The position numbers and the translations under genes were made by a program. Positions 1 to 5,531 of a stretch of DNA of 5,531 nucleotides are shown in pieces. The notes beneath the pieces are model-generated. The model worked only from the letters and a program-made list of their open reading frames with translations, made no database searches and had not been told where the DNA came from. Source of the stretch: JBFKOL01 sp041628815. Its GTDB lineage: Bacteria > Bacteroidota > Bacteroidia > Chitinophagales > Saprospiraceae. The stretch is from NCBI GenBank assembly GCA_041628815.1, contig JBFKOL010000299.1, forward strand, positions 1-5,531. Direction: 5' to 3'. The number at the start of each line of letters is the position of its first letter. Within the stretch, counting starts at the first letter, position 1.

Positions 1-812
1 GAGGAAGAATGAAGCATGGCAACTTTTTTTTGCCCGCTGACAATCAATTCGTCGATTAACAACGGTATGAAGAATTCTGACTTCAATTCCATACCACGAT
101 CCGCGAGAAATCTGGCAAATGCTTCGTGATAGAAATCAAAGTAGTCAGGAAAAAATCCCCACATATTCATGCTGACGGGTGTAGAAGGCTCCAACAAGTT
201 TTTTGTGCCGTGCTTTTCAAACGAAATGGCTCCTTTCGCATCATAACCGATTCCCAGCGTTTCTTCGATCCCTTTGAGAAACCCTTGTCCGTCGGTGGAA
301 CAAATACCCCTGTTGACAGTTCCGTGGGTGCTAAGGGTATTGACAAGGTCGTAAGCCACCAAGGCGTAATCCGACCTATCGTTTTCTAAGCAATCCTTAA
401 AATAACGTGCGATGACCTTGTAGGCATCCCGGCCGTAATAGTCATCTGCATTGATTACACAAAATGGTTCATCAATAACACCCTCGGCCATTGCCACCGC
501 ATGTGCCGTTCCCCAGGGCTTTTGTCGTTCAGGGTGCACATCATATCCAGGTGGTATATGACTCAACTCCTGGGTCACATAAACCGATTCAATCTTGTCG
601 TCAAACTTGCCCCTGAAAAAAGATCGAAAATCATCGATGAAATGCTCCCGAACTACAAACACTACTTTTTCAAATCCAGCCTCGATTGCATCGTAAATCG
701 AATAATCCAAAATGGTTTCACCGCTAGGCCCAAATGCATCCATTTGCTTGAGCCCACCGTAACGGCTACCCATCCCCGCCGCAAGCACCAATAACGTCGG
801 ATCTTTCTTCAT
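1..812 (-). CDS. Sugar-phosphate nucleotidyltransferase-like protein (3' end outside window)
   Basis: This gene reads right to left from an ATG at 812-810 and stays open for 270 codons to the window edge, so the C-terminus is missing. Residues 7-23 carry the nucleotide-binding signature of the NTP_transferase (GT-A-like Rossmann) family, LLVLAAGMGSRYGGLKQ, with the GxGSR loop and a Lys at 22. WGTAHAV follows at 100-106 and the metal-binding NADDYYG at 121-127. Family members transfer an NMP from an NTP to a sugar-1-phosphate or similar phosphate in the cytoplasm, feeding cell-wall or surface polysaccharide synthesis. The substrate cannot be read from the sequence. No left-handed beta-helix acyltransferase repeat is visible in the part present, so this is not GlmU-like so far. 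No Shine-Dalgarno precedes the ATG, as is usual in Bacteroidota. The gene diverges from the peroxidase gene. The fold is secure; the specific activity is not. Confidence 0.88.
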   Translation of the reverse strand, partial: MKKDPTLLVLAAGMGSRYGGLKQMDAFGPSGETILDYSIYDAIEAGFEKVVFVVREHFIDDFRSFFRGKFDDKIESVYVTQELSHIPPGYDVHPERQKPWGTAHAVAMAEGVIDEPFCVINADDYYGRDAYKVIARYFKDCLENDRSDYALVAYDLVNTLSTHGTVNRGICSTDGQGFLKGIEETLGIGYDAKGAISFEKHGTKNLLEPSTPVSMNMWGFFPDYFDFYHEAFARFLADRGMELKSEFFIPLLIDELIVSGQKKVAMLHSS

Positions 813-1042
813 TCTATGTATTCATTTTGTCGCGGTTTAAAAGACGTGATCTGCATATTACCTGGCATTCATCACAACACAATATATATAAAAAATATAT
901 GATATGTAAAGGTGATGGGCTCGTGGTGAATCCAACTTTACGCAGGTGTACCGCAAGCGCATTAAATTTACAAAGGTGGATATTTCCTCTTCCTTCGGCA
1001 TGGCGTCATAACGCAAAACCATAATCATCGTTAAATAGATGT

Positions 1043-1050
1043 CAAAACTA
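1043..1050 (-). promoter_or_regulatory. Possible -7 promoter element for the nucleotidyltransferase gene
   Basis: Read on the minus strand this is TAGTTTTG, a full match to the Bacteroidota -7 consensus TAnnTTTG. I see no TTTG at the usual -33 spacing. If it is used, transcription would start near 1036 and give a leader of about 220 nt before the ATG at 812. An 8-base degenerate motif in AT-rich DNA can arise by chance, so this is tentative. Confidence 0.3.
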
Positions 1051-1088
1051 TTTTTTGGACCTGGCTATGAATAGCGTGTGATATGCAT

Positions 1089-1096
1089 TAATTTTG
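1089..1096 (+). promoter_or_regulatory. Possible -7 promoter element for the peroxidase gene
   Basis: TAATTTTG matches the Bacteroidota -7 consensus TAnnTTTG exactly. The start of transcription would be near 1103, upstream of both candidate ATGs (1141 and 1183). No TTTG is seen about 20 bases upstream; the nearest, at 1054-1057, is too far away. The position directly ahead of the gene supports it, but the motif is short. Confidence 0.4.
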
Positions 1097-1182
1097 CCCT
1101 TGTTACAATTCACTTTATTTATATATTATTTTAGATAATAATGTATATTTGGCTGAATTATAATGAATTAGTGTCTATTCCT

Positions 1183-2523
1183 ATGATTCGAATACTGATT
1201 TTCATTTTTGTGGTGGGATTGTTTCAGTCTTGCAGTAAGGACATAACGTTCGAAAATGATCAGAAAGACAAAGAATTGAAAAGACTCCTGTCCAGTGCCT
1301 CCCCAACAGGCAACTATGACTACTACATTGTCCCCGAGGGCACTGAAGAATTGTCTGATATCCCCCAGGATCCGCTAAATGAACTGACAAAGGACAAAGT
1401 CGAGCTGGGAAAATTGCTTTTCTATGAAACTGCTTTTGCGACAGACGCTATCAGGTCTTCCGGCATGGGTACCTATTCGTGCGCTTCCTGCCATATACCT
1501 GAGGCAGGATTCAGGCCAGGTGCTCCCCAAGGCGTTGCTGACGGAGGTACGGGTTTTGGCATCAACGGTGAAAACAGGATCAGAAATGGTGAGTACAAGG
1601 AAGACCAGCTTGACGTACAAAGTGCACGTCCCTTGGCCTTGATCAATGTTGCCTATGTAACCAACACTTTCTGGAATGGTCAGTTTGGAGGCACAGGTGT
1701 CAATACTGGAACGGAACATCTTTGGGAACAGGATGAGGCATTGGAGCGCAACCATTTGGGTTATGCTGCCATTGAAACACAAAACTTCGAGGGAATAAAA
1801 ACGCACCGCATTAATGTGACCAAACCCCTCGCGGACAGGTACGGTTATACCGAAATGTTCGATACAGCTTTTCCCGAAGTCGACGAAGCTGAGCGATACA
1901 GCCAATTCACGGCATCTCTGGCTATTTCAGCTTACATACGCACGATTACCAGTGCCCAAGCTCCTTTCCAAAACTACCTAAGAGGAGATGACCAAGCCAT
2001 GAGCGAAAAAGAAAAAAAAGGAGCGCTTTTGTTTTTTGGCAAAGCTCGTTGTACCAATTGTCACTACGAAAAAAACCTTGGCTCGATGGAATTTCACGCT
2101 CTGGGTGTTAAGGATATGTATCAGCGAGCTTCATTCAACGCATTCGAGACGGACAGGAGAAATCTCGGAAGAGCGGGATTTACCGGTGAGGATGACGATT
2201 TGTACAAATTCCGGGTTCCACAGCTTTATAATCTTGTTGATGCTCCGTTTTATTTCCATGGAGCGAGCAAGCTTAGTTTATCCGAAGTAATTGACTATAA
2301 GGTAGCCGCAAGATCTGAAAACCCCAACGTGCCTGATAGCCGCCTTTCTGAAAAGTTCAACCCTGTAGACCTGACGAAAGAAGAAAAAGAAGCCCTGATT
2401 TCTTTTATTTCTGTGTCACTGCGCGATCCCGATCTCGTACGGTATAAACCCGATCGCCTTCTTTCGGGATTTTGTTTTCCGAACAACGACTATCAATCCA
2501 AGATCGACCTCGGTTGTAATTAA
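1183..2523 (+). CDS. Di-haem cytochrome c peroxidase / MauG-like lipoprotein
   Basis: The 446-residue product begins with a lipoprotein signal, MIRILIFIFVVGLFQSC, so Cys17 would be lipidated and the protein anchored in the outer or cytoplasmic membrane facing the periplasm. It has two c-type haem sites, CASCH at 100-104 and CTNCH at 290-294, the hallmark of bacterial di-haem peroxidases (CCP/MauG family), which reduce H2O2 or oxidise a partner through paired haems. FWNGQ at 163-167 holds the Trp expected between the haems. FRVPQLYNL and APFYFHGAS form the conserved C-terminal core. At the usual distal Met site of the second haem the aligned motif is VIDYKV, giving Tyr372 as in MauG. The tail CFPNND...LGC holds two Cys that may pair. 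An ATG at 1141 would add 14 residues, including an acidic one, ahead of the signal peptide. I prefer 1183 because it gives a normal short lipoprotein signal. The physiological substrate is unknown. Confidence 0.92.
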   Translation: MIRILIFIFVVGLFQSCSKDITFENDQKDKELKRLLSSASPTGNYDYYIVPEGTEELSDIPQDPLNELTKDKVELGKLLFYETAFATDAIRSSGMGTYSCASCHIPEAGFRPGAPQGVADGGTGFGINGENRIRNGEYKEDQLDVQSARPLALINVAYVTNTFWNGQFGGTGVNTGTEHLWEQDEALERNHLGYAAIETQNFEGIKTHRINVTKPLADRYGYTEMFDTAFPEVDEAERYSQFTASLAISAYIRTITSAQAPFQNYLRGDDQAMSEKEKKGALLFFGKARCTNCHYEKNLGSMEFHALGVKDMYQRASFNAFETDRRNLGRAGFTGEDDDLYKFRVPQLYNLVDAPFYFHGASKLSLSEVIDYKVAARSENPNVPDSRLSEKFNPVDLTKEEKEALISFISVSLRDPDLVRYKPDRLLSGFCFPNNDYQSKIDLGCN

Positions 2524-3494
2524 TTCTCAGGACTTATTACGGCCGGTTGAAGGATCCATGCTTCCGGTTCGACTTTGGTCTGTATCTCTACCAATATTTT
2601 GGGTAAATTTTGATTCCTGCAATCAAATCTGACGCCTACCCTGTAGGGGGCATCTTGGGTAATGAATGGAACATAACCCTTAGACTTCACATTCTGATAT
2701 TGTTTCATCCCGTTTTCGCGAAGACTGTAACTTCCTACGACAACCATACAACTTTCTTCACGTACTTTATTGTTCTGAACAGAGTCCAACTTCGATAATA
2801 GTTCACTTGAAAAGAGGGACTCTTTCAAGACAGATTCCGGGTCGCTGACAGCAGGTGAAAATTGAACTTTCTCCACAACATTACTCTGTACCTCCTGGCC
2901 TCCCAGATATTTCTGCAGAAAATAAACGAAAAGAATGCTTACGGCGATTATAATAAGCACCGGAAAAATATACGCATGCCACGCTTTATCGGTCCGGTGC
3001 GAGATCTCTTCCATCGATATTTGCGTTTGAATAACACCATGGATGTTTTCCTCTTCTTCGGTACCTAAGGGCGCGGGTAATGGTTCGATGGAAAGTATAG
3101 GCAGGTATCGCGAGTTGCGGTTGAACAAATTCGGGGTGCTTTCGAGTATGATCTTTCCTCCTTCTGTCTTTTTCAATTCACCCAATGCATCCAATGAGGC
3201 CACGCCATAGTTCAACACGTCGTTGAGTGCTTTTTGGATAGCTTTATTGAATTTGGGCATATCTGTATCCGGAAGTACTCCAAGAGTCTTTATGACCTCC
3301 GTAATATCCGGGCTCTCCGGACAGGAATCCGAAAGTTGAAGACTTGCAGTAGGTGGAAGAAGTATTCCTTTTCCAGAACCAAGATATTGCTGGACCTGTT
3401 TAACCTGGAAACAACCCAAACCGGGTACATTGATCGATTTATACGTTCTGAGTGCCTCGAGGATAACAGATGATATGAGTTGGTCGTTCGACAA
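2520..3494 (-). CDS. HU-CCDC81 and SPOR domain membrane protein
   Basis: The 324-residue protein has three parts. Residues 1-60 and about 62-135 resemble the paired HU-CCDC81-type bacterial domains (first: INVPGLGCFQVK at 21-32; second: a helical segment, then LDALGELKKTEGGKI at 101-115), a clade of the HU/IHF fold. A single transmembrane helix spans about 175-194 (YIFPVLIIIAVSILFVYFL). Residues 248-318 form a SPOR domain (MVVVGSYSLRENGMKQY, YRVGVRF, EAWIL), which binds glycan strands stripped of stem peptides at division sites. The expected topology is HU domains in the cytoplasm and SPOR in the periplasm. For this Bacteroidota family a link between nucleoid and septal peptidoglycan has been proposed; I do not see it proved here. 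The start is TTG at 3494-3492, two codons after an in-frame TAA, and the first in-frame Met is residue 79, inside the second domain. The gene converges on the peroxidase gene with interlocked stops and diverges from hemL. Confidence 0.88.
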   Translation of the reverse strand: MSNDQLISSVILEALRTYKSINVPGLGCFQVKQVQQYLGSGKGILLPPTASLQLSDSCPESPDITEVIKTLGVLPDTDMPKFNKAIQKALNDVLNYGVASLDALGELKKTEGGKIILESTPNLFNRNSRYLPILSIEPLPAPLGTEEEENIHGVIQTQISMEEISHRTDKAWHAYIFPVLIIIAVSILFVYFLQKYLGGQEVQSNVVEKVQFSPAVSDPESVLKESLFSSELLSKLDSVQNNKVREESCMVVVGSYSLRENGMKQYQNVKSKGYVPFITQDAPYRVGVRFDCRNQNLPKILVEIQTKVEPEAWILQPAVISPEN

Positions 3495-3584
3495 AGTATT
3501 TTATTCTCTATGTTTGGTTCTTATACAGGCTGCTCTGACGCAGTCGTTGTATTTTGCGCAAATATCAGGAAAATCTATAATTCA
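3495..3584. promoter_or_regulatory. Divergent spacer with probable hemL promoter
   Basis: This 90-base spacer lies between the TTG of the HU-SPOR gene and the ATG of hemL. On the plus strand TATGTTTG at 3509-3516 matches TAnnTTTG exactly and would place the hemL transcript start near 3523, with a leader of about 60 nt. A near match with one base fewer in the spacer, TATTTTG, lies at 3550-3556. No -33 TTTG at the expected spacing is seen. For the minus-strand gene no full -7 match is visible; CAAAGTA at 3492-3498, a one-base-short version, overlaps the TTG start itself and so cannot be its promoter. An AGGA at 3567-3570 is too far from the hemL ATG to be a normal ribosome site. Confidence 0.4.
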
Positions 3585-4886
3585 ATGATATCGAGAAAGA
3601 GATCGGAACAGCTTTTTGAAGAAGCGAAGCAATACTTCCCTGGTGGTGTAAATTCTCCGGTAAGGGCTTTCAAATCCGTTTATGGCCCTCCACTATTCAT
3701 TAAAAAAGGTCTTGGATCATATCTCTTTGACGAGGATGACAATCAATTCATTGATTTCTGCTGCTCCTGGGGTCCACTGATCCTCGGTCACAATCATCCT
3801 GTCATTCGGAAAGCGGTGTTGGATACTGCCAAGTACGGGATGACTTTTGGGGCGCCGACAAAACACGGAAATAAACTGGGTAAAATCATAATAGACAACC
3901 ACCCATACGTAGAGAAAATTCGGTTTGTCAGTTCGGGCACAGAAGCAGTGATGTCGGCCATCCGGTTGGCAAGAGGTTATACCGGCAGGAGCAAAGTAAT
4001 CAAGTTTGAAGGGTGTTATCACGGCCACGTAGATTCTCTCTTAGTCAAGGCAGGATCCGGTTTGGCGACCTTTGGAGTCTCATCCTCTGCAGGCATTCCA
4101 GAGACATTTGCCTCTGAAACCCTGGTTGTTGAGTTGAATGATCTTGAGGCACTCCACAACCTGATGCATAAAAGGGGTCATGAGATCGCTTGTGTCATCA
4201 TTGAGCCCATTCCCGCGAACAATGGGTTGTTGCTTCAGGATACGGCTTTTTTGTCCTGGATCCGCAAGCTGTGTGATGACAATGGTGTACTGCTCATTTT
4301 CGACGAAGTCATCTCCGGATTTCGCGTCGGATTCGAGGGAGCCGCAGGTCATTACGCTATTCAGCCGGATCTGTTGACGTTTGGCAAAATAATAGGAGGT
4401 GGTCTTCCTGTTGGAGCCTTCGGTGGCAGCCGCAAAATAATGTCCCACATTGCGCCTGAAGGTCCGGTATACCAGGCTGGTACACTTAGTGCAAATCCAG
4501 TAGCCATGTCTGCAGGACTGGCTTGTCTCCAGCAGTTGATCCAACCCGGTTTTTATGAAGATCTCGAAGAGAAGACCAATAAATTCACGCAAAAGTTATC
4601 ATCTCATATCACTGAAAAAGGTTATGATATGCAGGTTGTACAGGTCGCATCGGTTTTTTGGATCTCATTTACTGCTGAAAGAGTGGTCAGAGCATCACAG
4701 ATCGATTCTTCGAAAATGAACCTCTTCGGTCACCTACATCGATTCCTTCTGGACAATGGTGTATATCTTGGTCCATCCGGATACGAGGTCGGTTTTGTTT
4801 CTACCGCCCACAGCGAGTCTGATCTTGACATGGCCTCAGAGATCATCTGCAACGGACTCGACTATACGATGAACCAAAAAACATGA
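3585..4886 (+). CDS. hemL: Glutamate-1-semialdehyde 2,1-aminomutase
   Basis: This PLP enzyme converts glutamate-1-semialdehyde to 5-aminolevulinate, the last step of the C5 route into haem and other tetrapyrroles; it is cytoplasmic and normally dimeric. The product has 433 residues against about 426-432 for the family. Visible landmarks in order are the N-terminal FPGGVNSPVRAF, the phosphate-binding SSGTEAVMSAIRLARG starting at 116, YHGH at 145-148, EPIPANNG at 207-214 (many other HemL proteins have EPVAGN here), the cofactor Asp240 in FDEVISGFRVGFEGAAG, and the Schiff-base lysine K268 in TFGKIIGGGLPVGAFGG. GVYLGPSGYEVGFVSTAHS closes the fold. An upstream ATG at 3480 would add 35 residues with no family counterpart and would overlap the divergent gene, so ATG 3585 is the start. 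The histidine kinase gene follows after one base, which suggests co-transcription. Confidence 0.97.
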   Translation: MISRKRSEQLFEEAKQYFPGGVNSPVRAFKSVYGPPLFIKKGLGSYLFDEDDNQFIDFCCSWGPLILGHNHPVIRKAVLDTAKYGMTFGAPTKHGNKLGKIIIDNHPYVEKIRFVSSGTEAVMSAIRLARGYTGRSKVIKFEGCYHGHVDSLLVKAGSGLATFGVSSSAGIPETFASETLVVELNDLEALHNLMHKRGHEIACVIIEPIPANNGLLLQDTAFLSWIRKLCDDNGVLLIFDEVISGFRVGFEGAAGHYAIQPDLLTFGKIIGGGLPVGAFGGSRKIMSHIAPEGPVYQAGTLSANPVAMSAGLACLQQLIQPGFYEDLEEKTNKFTQKLSSHITEKGYDMQVVQVASVFWISFTAERVVRASQIDSSKMNLFGHLHRFLLDNGVYLGPSGYEVGFVSTAHSESDLDMASEIICNGLDYTMNQKT

Positions 4887-4887
4887 G

Positions 4888-5531
4888 GTGAAGCAATTTT
4901 CTATCGGAGTTATCCTCTACATGTTCGCCGGTATAACCTGGTGGGGGGTTCTCTTATACAAACAAAACCAGTCTTTCTACGAATTGAGGTTGGTGCAACA
5001 GGCTCCCCTATCACCCGAATATGAAGAAATTGTCAAAGAACGCAAGCGGCAAGCAGCTATGATTGTGGGTGAAGGTGTCGTGCTTGGGCTGTCATTGATC
5101 GCAGGCATATGGATCATTTATCGCAGCGGCGTCAAACAGATACAGGCCGCCAACAATCAAAACAACTTCCTGCTGTCTGTTTCTCATGAACTCAAATCGC
5201 CCATAGCCTCTATTAAACTTGCCTTGCAAACGCTGCAAAGAAGAAAACTCAGCCAGAAAGACCGAGAAGAAGTAACGGCCAATGCAGTCAAGGATGCTGA
5301 CAGGCTGGAAGGCCTGGTACAAAACATCCTGCTGTCAGCAGGTGTTGACAACGACAAATTCGAAATACTACTGGAACCGGTGCCTATCAACCATGTTTTG
5401 AATAAGGTGGTAGAAAAAATAAACGATCAACACAAAAGATCCCGGATTTCCATGCATATCGACGAGACATCCAATATTTCTATTGATGCAGACCAACTGG
5501 CCATTGAGCTCGCCATGACCAACATCATCGA
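4888..5531 (+). CDS. Sensor histidine kinase (C-terminal part outside window)
   Basis: The frame opens with GTG at 4888-4890, one base after the hemL stop. Upstream in the same frame there is a TGA at 4870-4872 and no other good start; the first ATG, at 4921, would cut into the first membrane helix. The 214 visible residues give TM1 at about 5-24 (SIGVILYMFAGITWWGVLLY), an extracytoplasmic loop of only about 32 residues, TM2 at about 57-78, a linker of about 14 residues with no HAMP domain, and then the HisKA H-box FLLSVSHELKSPIASIK with phospho-acceptor His100. A second dimerisation helix follows, with NAVKDADRLEGLVQNIL. The window ends at TNII, apparently the beginning of the N-box of the HATPase_c ATP-binding domain. 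The kinase should autophosphorylate and pass phosphate to a response regulator, probably encoded downstream. The signal is unknown; the small outer loop suggests sensing in or at the membrane or through a partner. Confidence 0.93.
   Translation, partial: MKQFSIGVILYMFAGITWWGVLLYKQNQSFYELRLVQQAPLSPEYEEIVKERKRQAAMIVGEGVVLGLSLIAGIWIIYRSGVKQIQAANNQNNFLLSVSHELKSPIASIKLALQTLQRRKLSQKDREEVTANAVKDADRLEGLVQNILLSAGVDNDKFEILLEPVPINHVLNKVVEKINDQHKRSRISMHIDETSNISIDADQLAIELAMTNII

Larger units (their letters stand above)
813..1182. other. Divergent intergenic region without a supported gene
   Basis: This 370-base spacer separates two divergent genes and probably holds both promoters. The right half contains two TAnnTTTG-type motifs pointing away from each other (1043-1050 minus, 1089-1096 plus). 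The left half would be a leader of about 220 nt for the nucleotidyltransferase. It contains an AT tract at 882-900 with short self-complementary ATATAT arms, and a 6-bp inverted repeat, GTAAAG (906-911) with CTTTAC (936-941), around a 24-base loop. Neither is strong enough to call a riboswitch or terminator. A 65-codon open frame at 827-1024 starts with TTG and has no recognisable protein character. I see no tRNA, IS end or repeat array here. Confidence 0.7.

Noticed and set aside
126..794. Plus-strand open frames of 87 and 97 codons (126-389 and 501-794).
   Set aside because: They lie antisense to the nucleotidyltransferase, whose minus-strand frame has clear family motifs, and their translations show no domain character.
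882..900. AT-rich tract considered as a promoter or origin-type unwinding element.
   Set aside because: It is short, there is no DnaA-box cluster or full TAnnTTTG match around it, and such tracts are common in AT-rich spacers.
827..1024. 65-codon plus-strand frame in the intergenic region.
   Set aside because: It starts with TTG, has no ribosome signal, and its product resembles no protein I recognise; it is probably chance.
1141..1182. Upstream ATG of the peroxidase gene as the true start.
   Set aside because: It would put 14 residues including Glu and aromatic residues before the lipoprotein signal; the internal ATG at 1183 gives a normal 16-residue signal. It is not fully excluded.
1375..1905. 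176-codon minus-strand frame antisense to the peroxidase gene.
   Set aside because: The plus-strand frame carries the haem motif CASCH and the conserved family blocks through this region; the antisense translation has no domain signature.
2538..2575. Possible terminator hairpin just inside the HU-SPOR 3' end (GAAG/CTTC with CCGG arms).
   Set aside because: Only four base pairs line up before mismatches and no T-run follows on either strand.
3480..3584. 35-residue N-terminal extension of HemL from the ATG at 3480.
   Set aside because: The extension has no counterpart in the family, covers the spacer and the divergent start, and the usual HemL N-terminus begins at 3585.
4080..4592. 170-codon minus-strand frame within hemL (also 3717-4028).
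   Set aside because: HemL is full length and strongly conserved across it, so these are antisense shadows.

Overview
The window looks like chromosomal DNA from a member of the Bacteroidota (Cytophagia/Saprospiria-like; the exact group cannot be fixed from the sequence alone). Four signs point there: an HU-CCDC81/SPOR membrane protein typical of that phylum, a MauG-like di-haem peroxidase lipoprotein with a C-terminal CFPNND segment, the near absence of Shine-Dalgarno sequences, and several TAnnTTTG motifs (the phylum's -7 promoter element) in the intergenic spaces. There is no mobile element, CRISPR array, tRNA or rRNA. I see no frameshift in any of the five genes.

Layout from left to right. 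At 1-812 (minus) lies the N-terminal ~270 residues of a sugar-phosphate nucleotidyltransferase-like protein that runs off the left edge. At 813-1182 is a 370-base divergent intergenic region with two back-to-back -7-like motifs. At 1183-2523 (plus) is a lipoprotein di-haem cytochrome c peroxidase/MauG-like protein. At 2520-3494 (minus) is a single-pass membrane protein with two N-terminal HU-like domains and a C-terminal SPOR domain, apparently started from TTG; its stop codon interlocks with that of the peroxidase gene. At 3495-3584 is a 90-base divergent spacer. At 3585-4886 (plus) is hemL, glutamate-1-semialdehyde aminomutase. At 4888 to the right edge (plus) is the first ~214 residues of a sensor histidine kinase that starts with GTG one base after the hemL stop.

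The clear operon is hemL plus the histidine kinase, which would make tetrapyrrole synthesis and a small two-TM kinase products of one transcript. The peroxidase needs two covalently bound c-type haems, so it consumes the product of the hemL pathway, but it is separated from hemL by an oppositely oriented gene and a shared regulon is only a guess. The nucleotidyltransferase and the HU-SPOR protein appear to be independent units. Most of the window is ordinary housekeeping or conserved Bacteroidota content. The points worth a second look are the interlocked convergent stops, the non-ATG starts, the Tyr at the expected distal haem-ligand site of the peroxidase, and the hemL-kinase coupling. I did not find a convincing undescribed multi-gene system.
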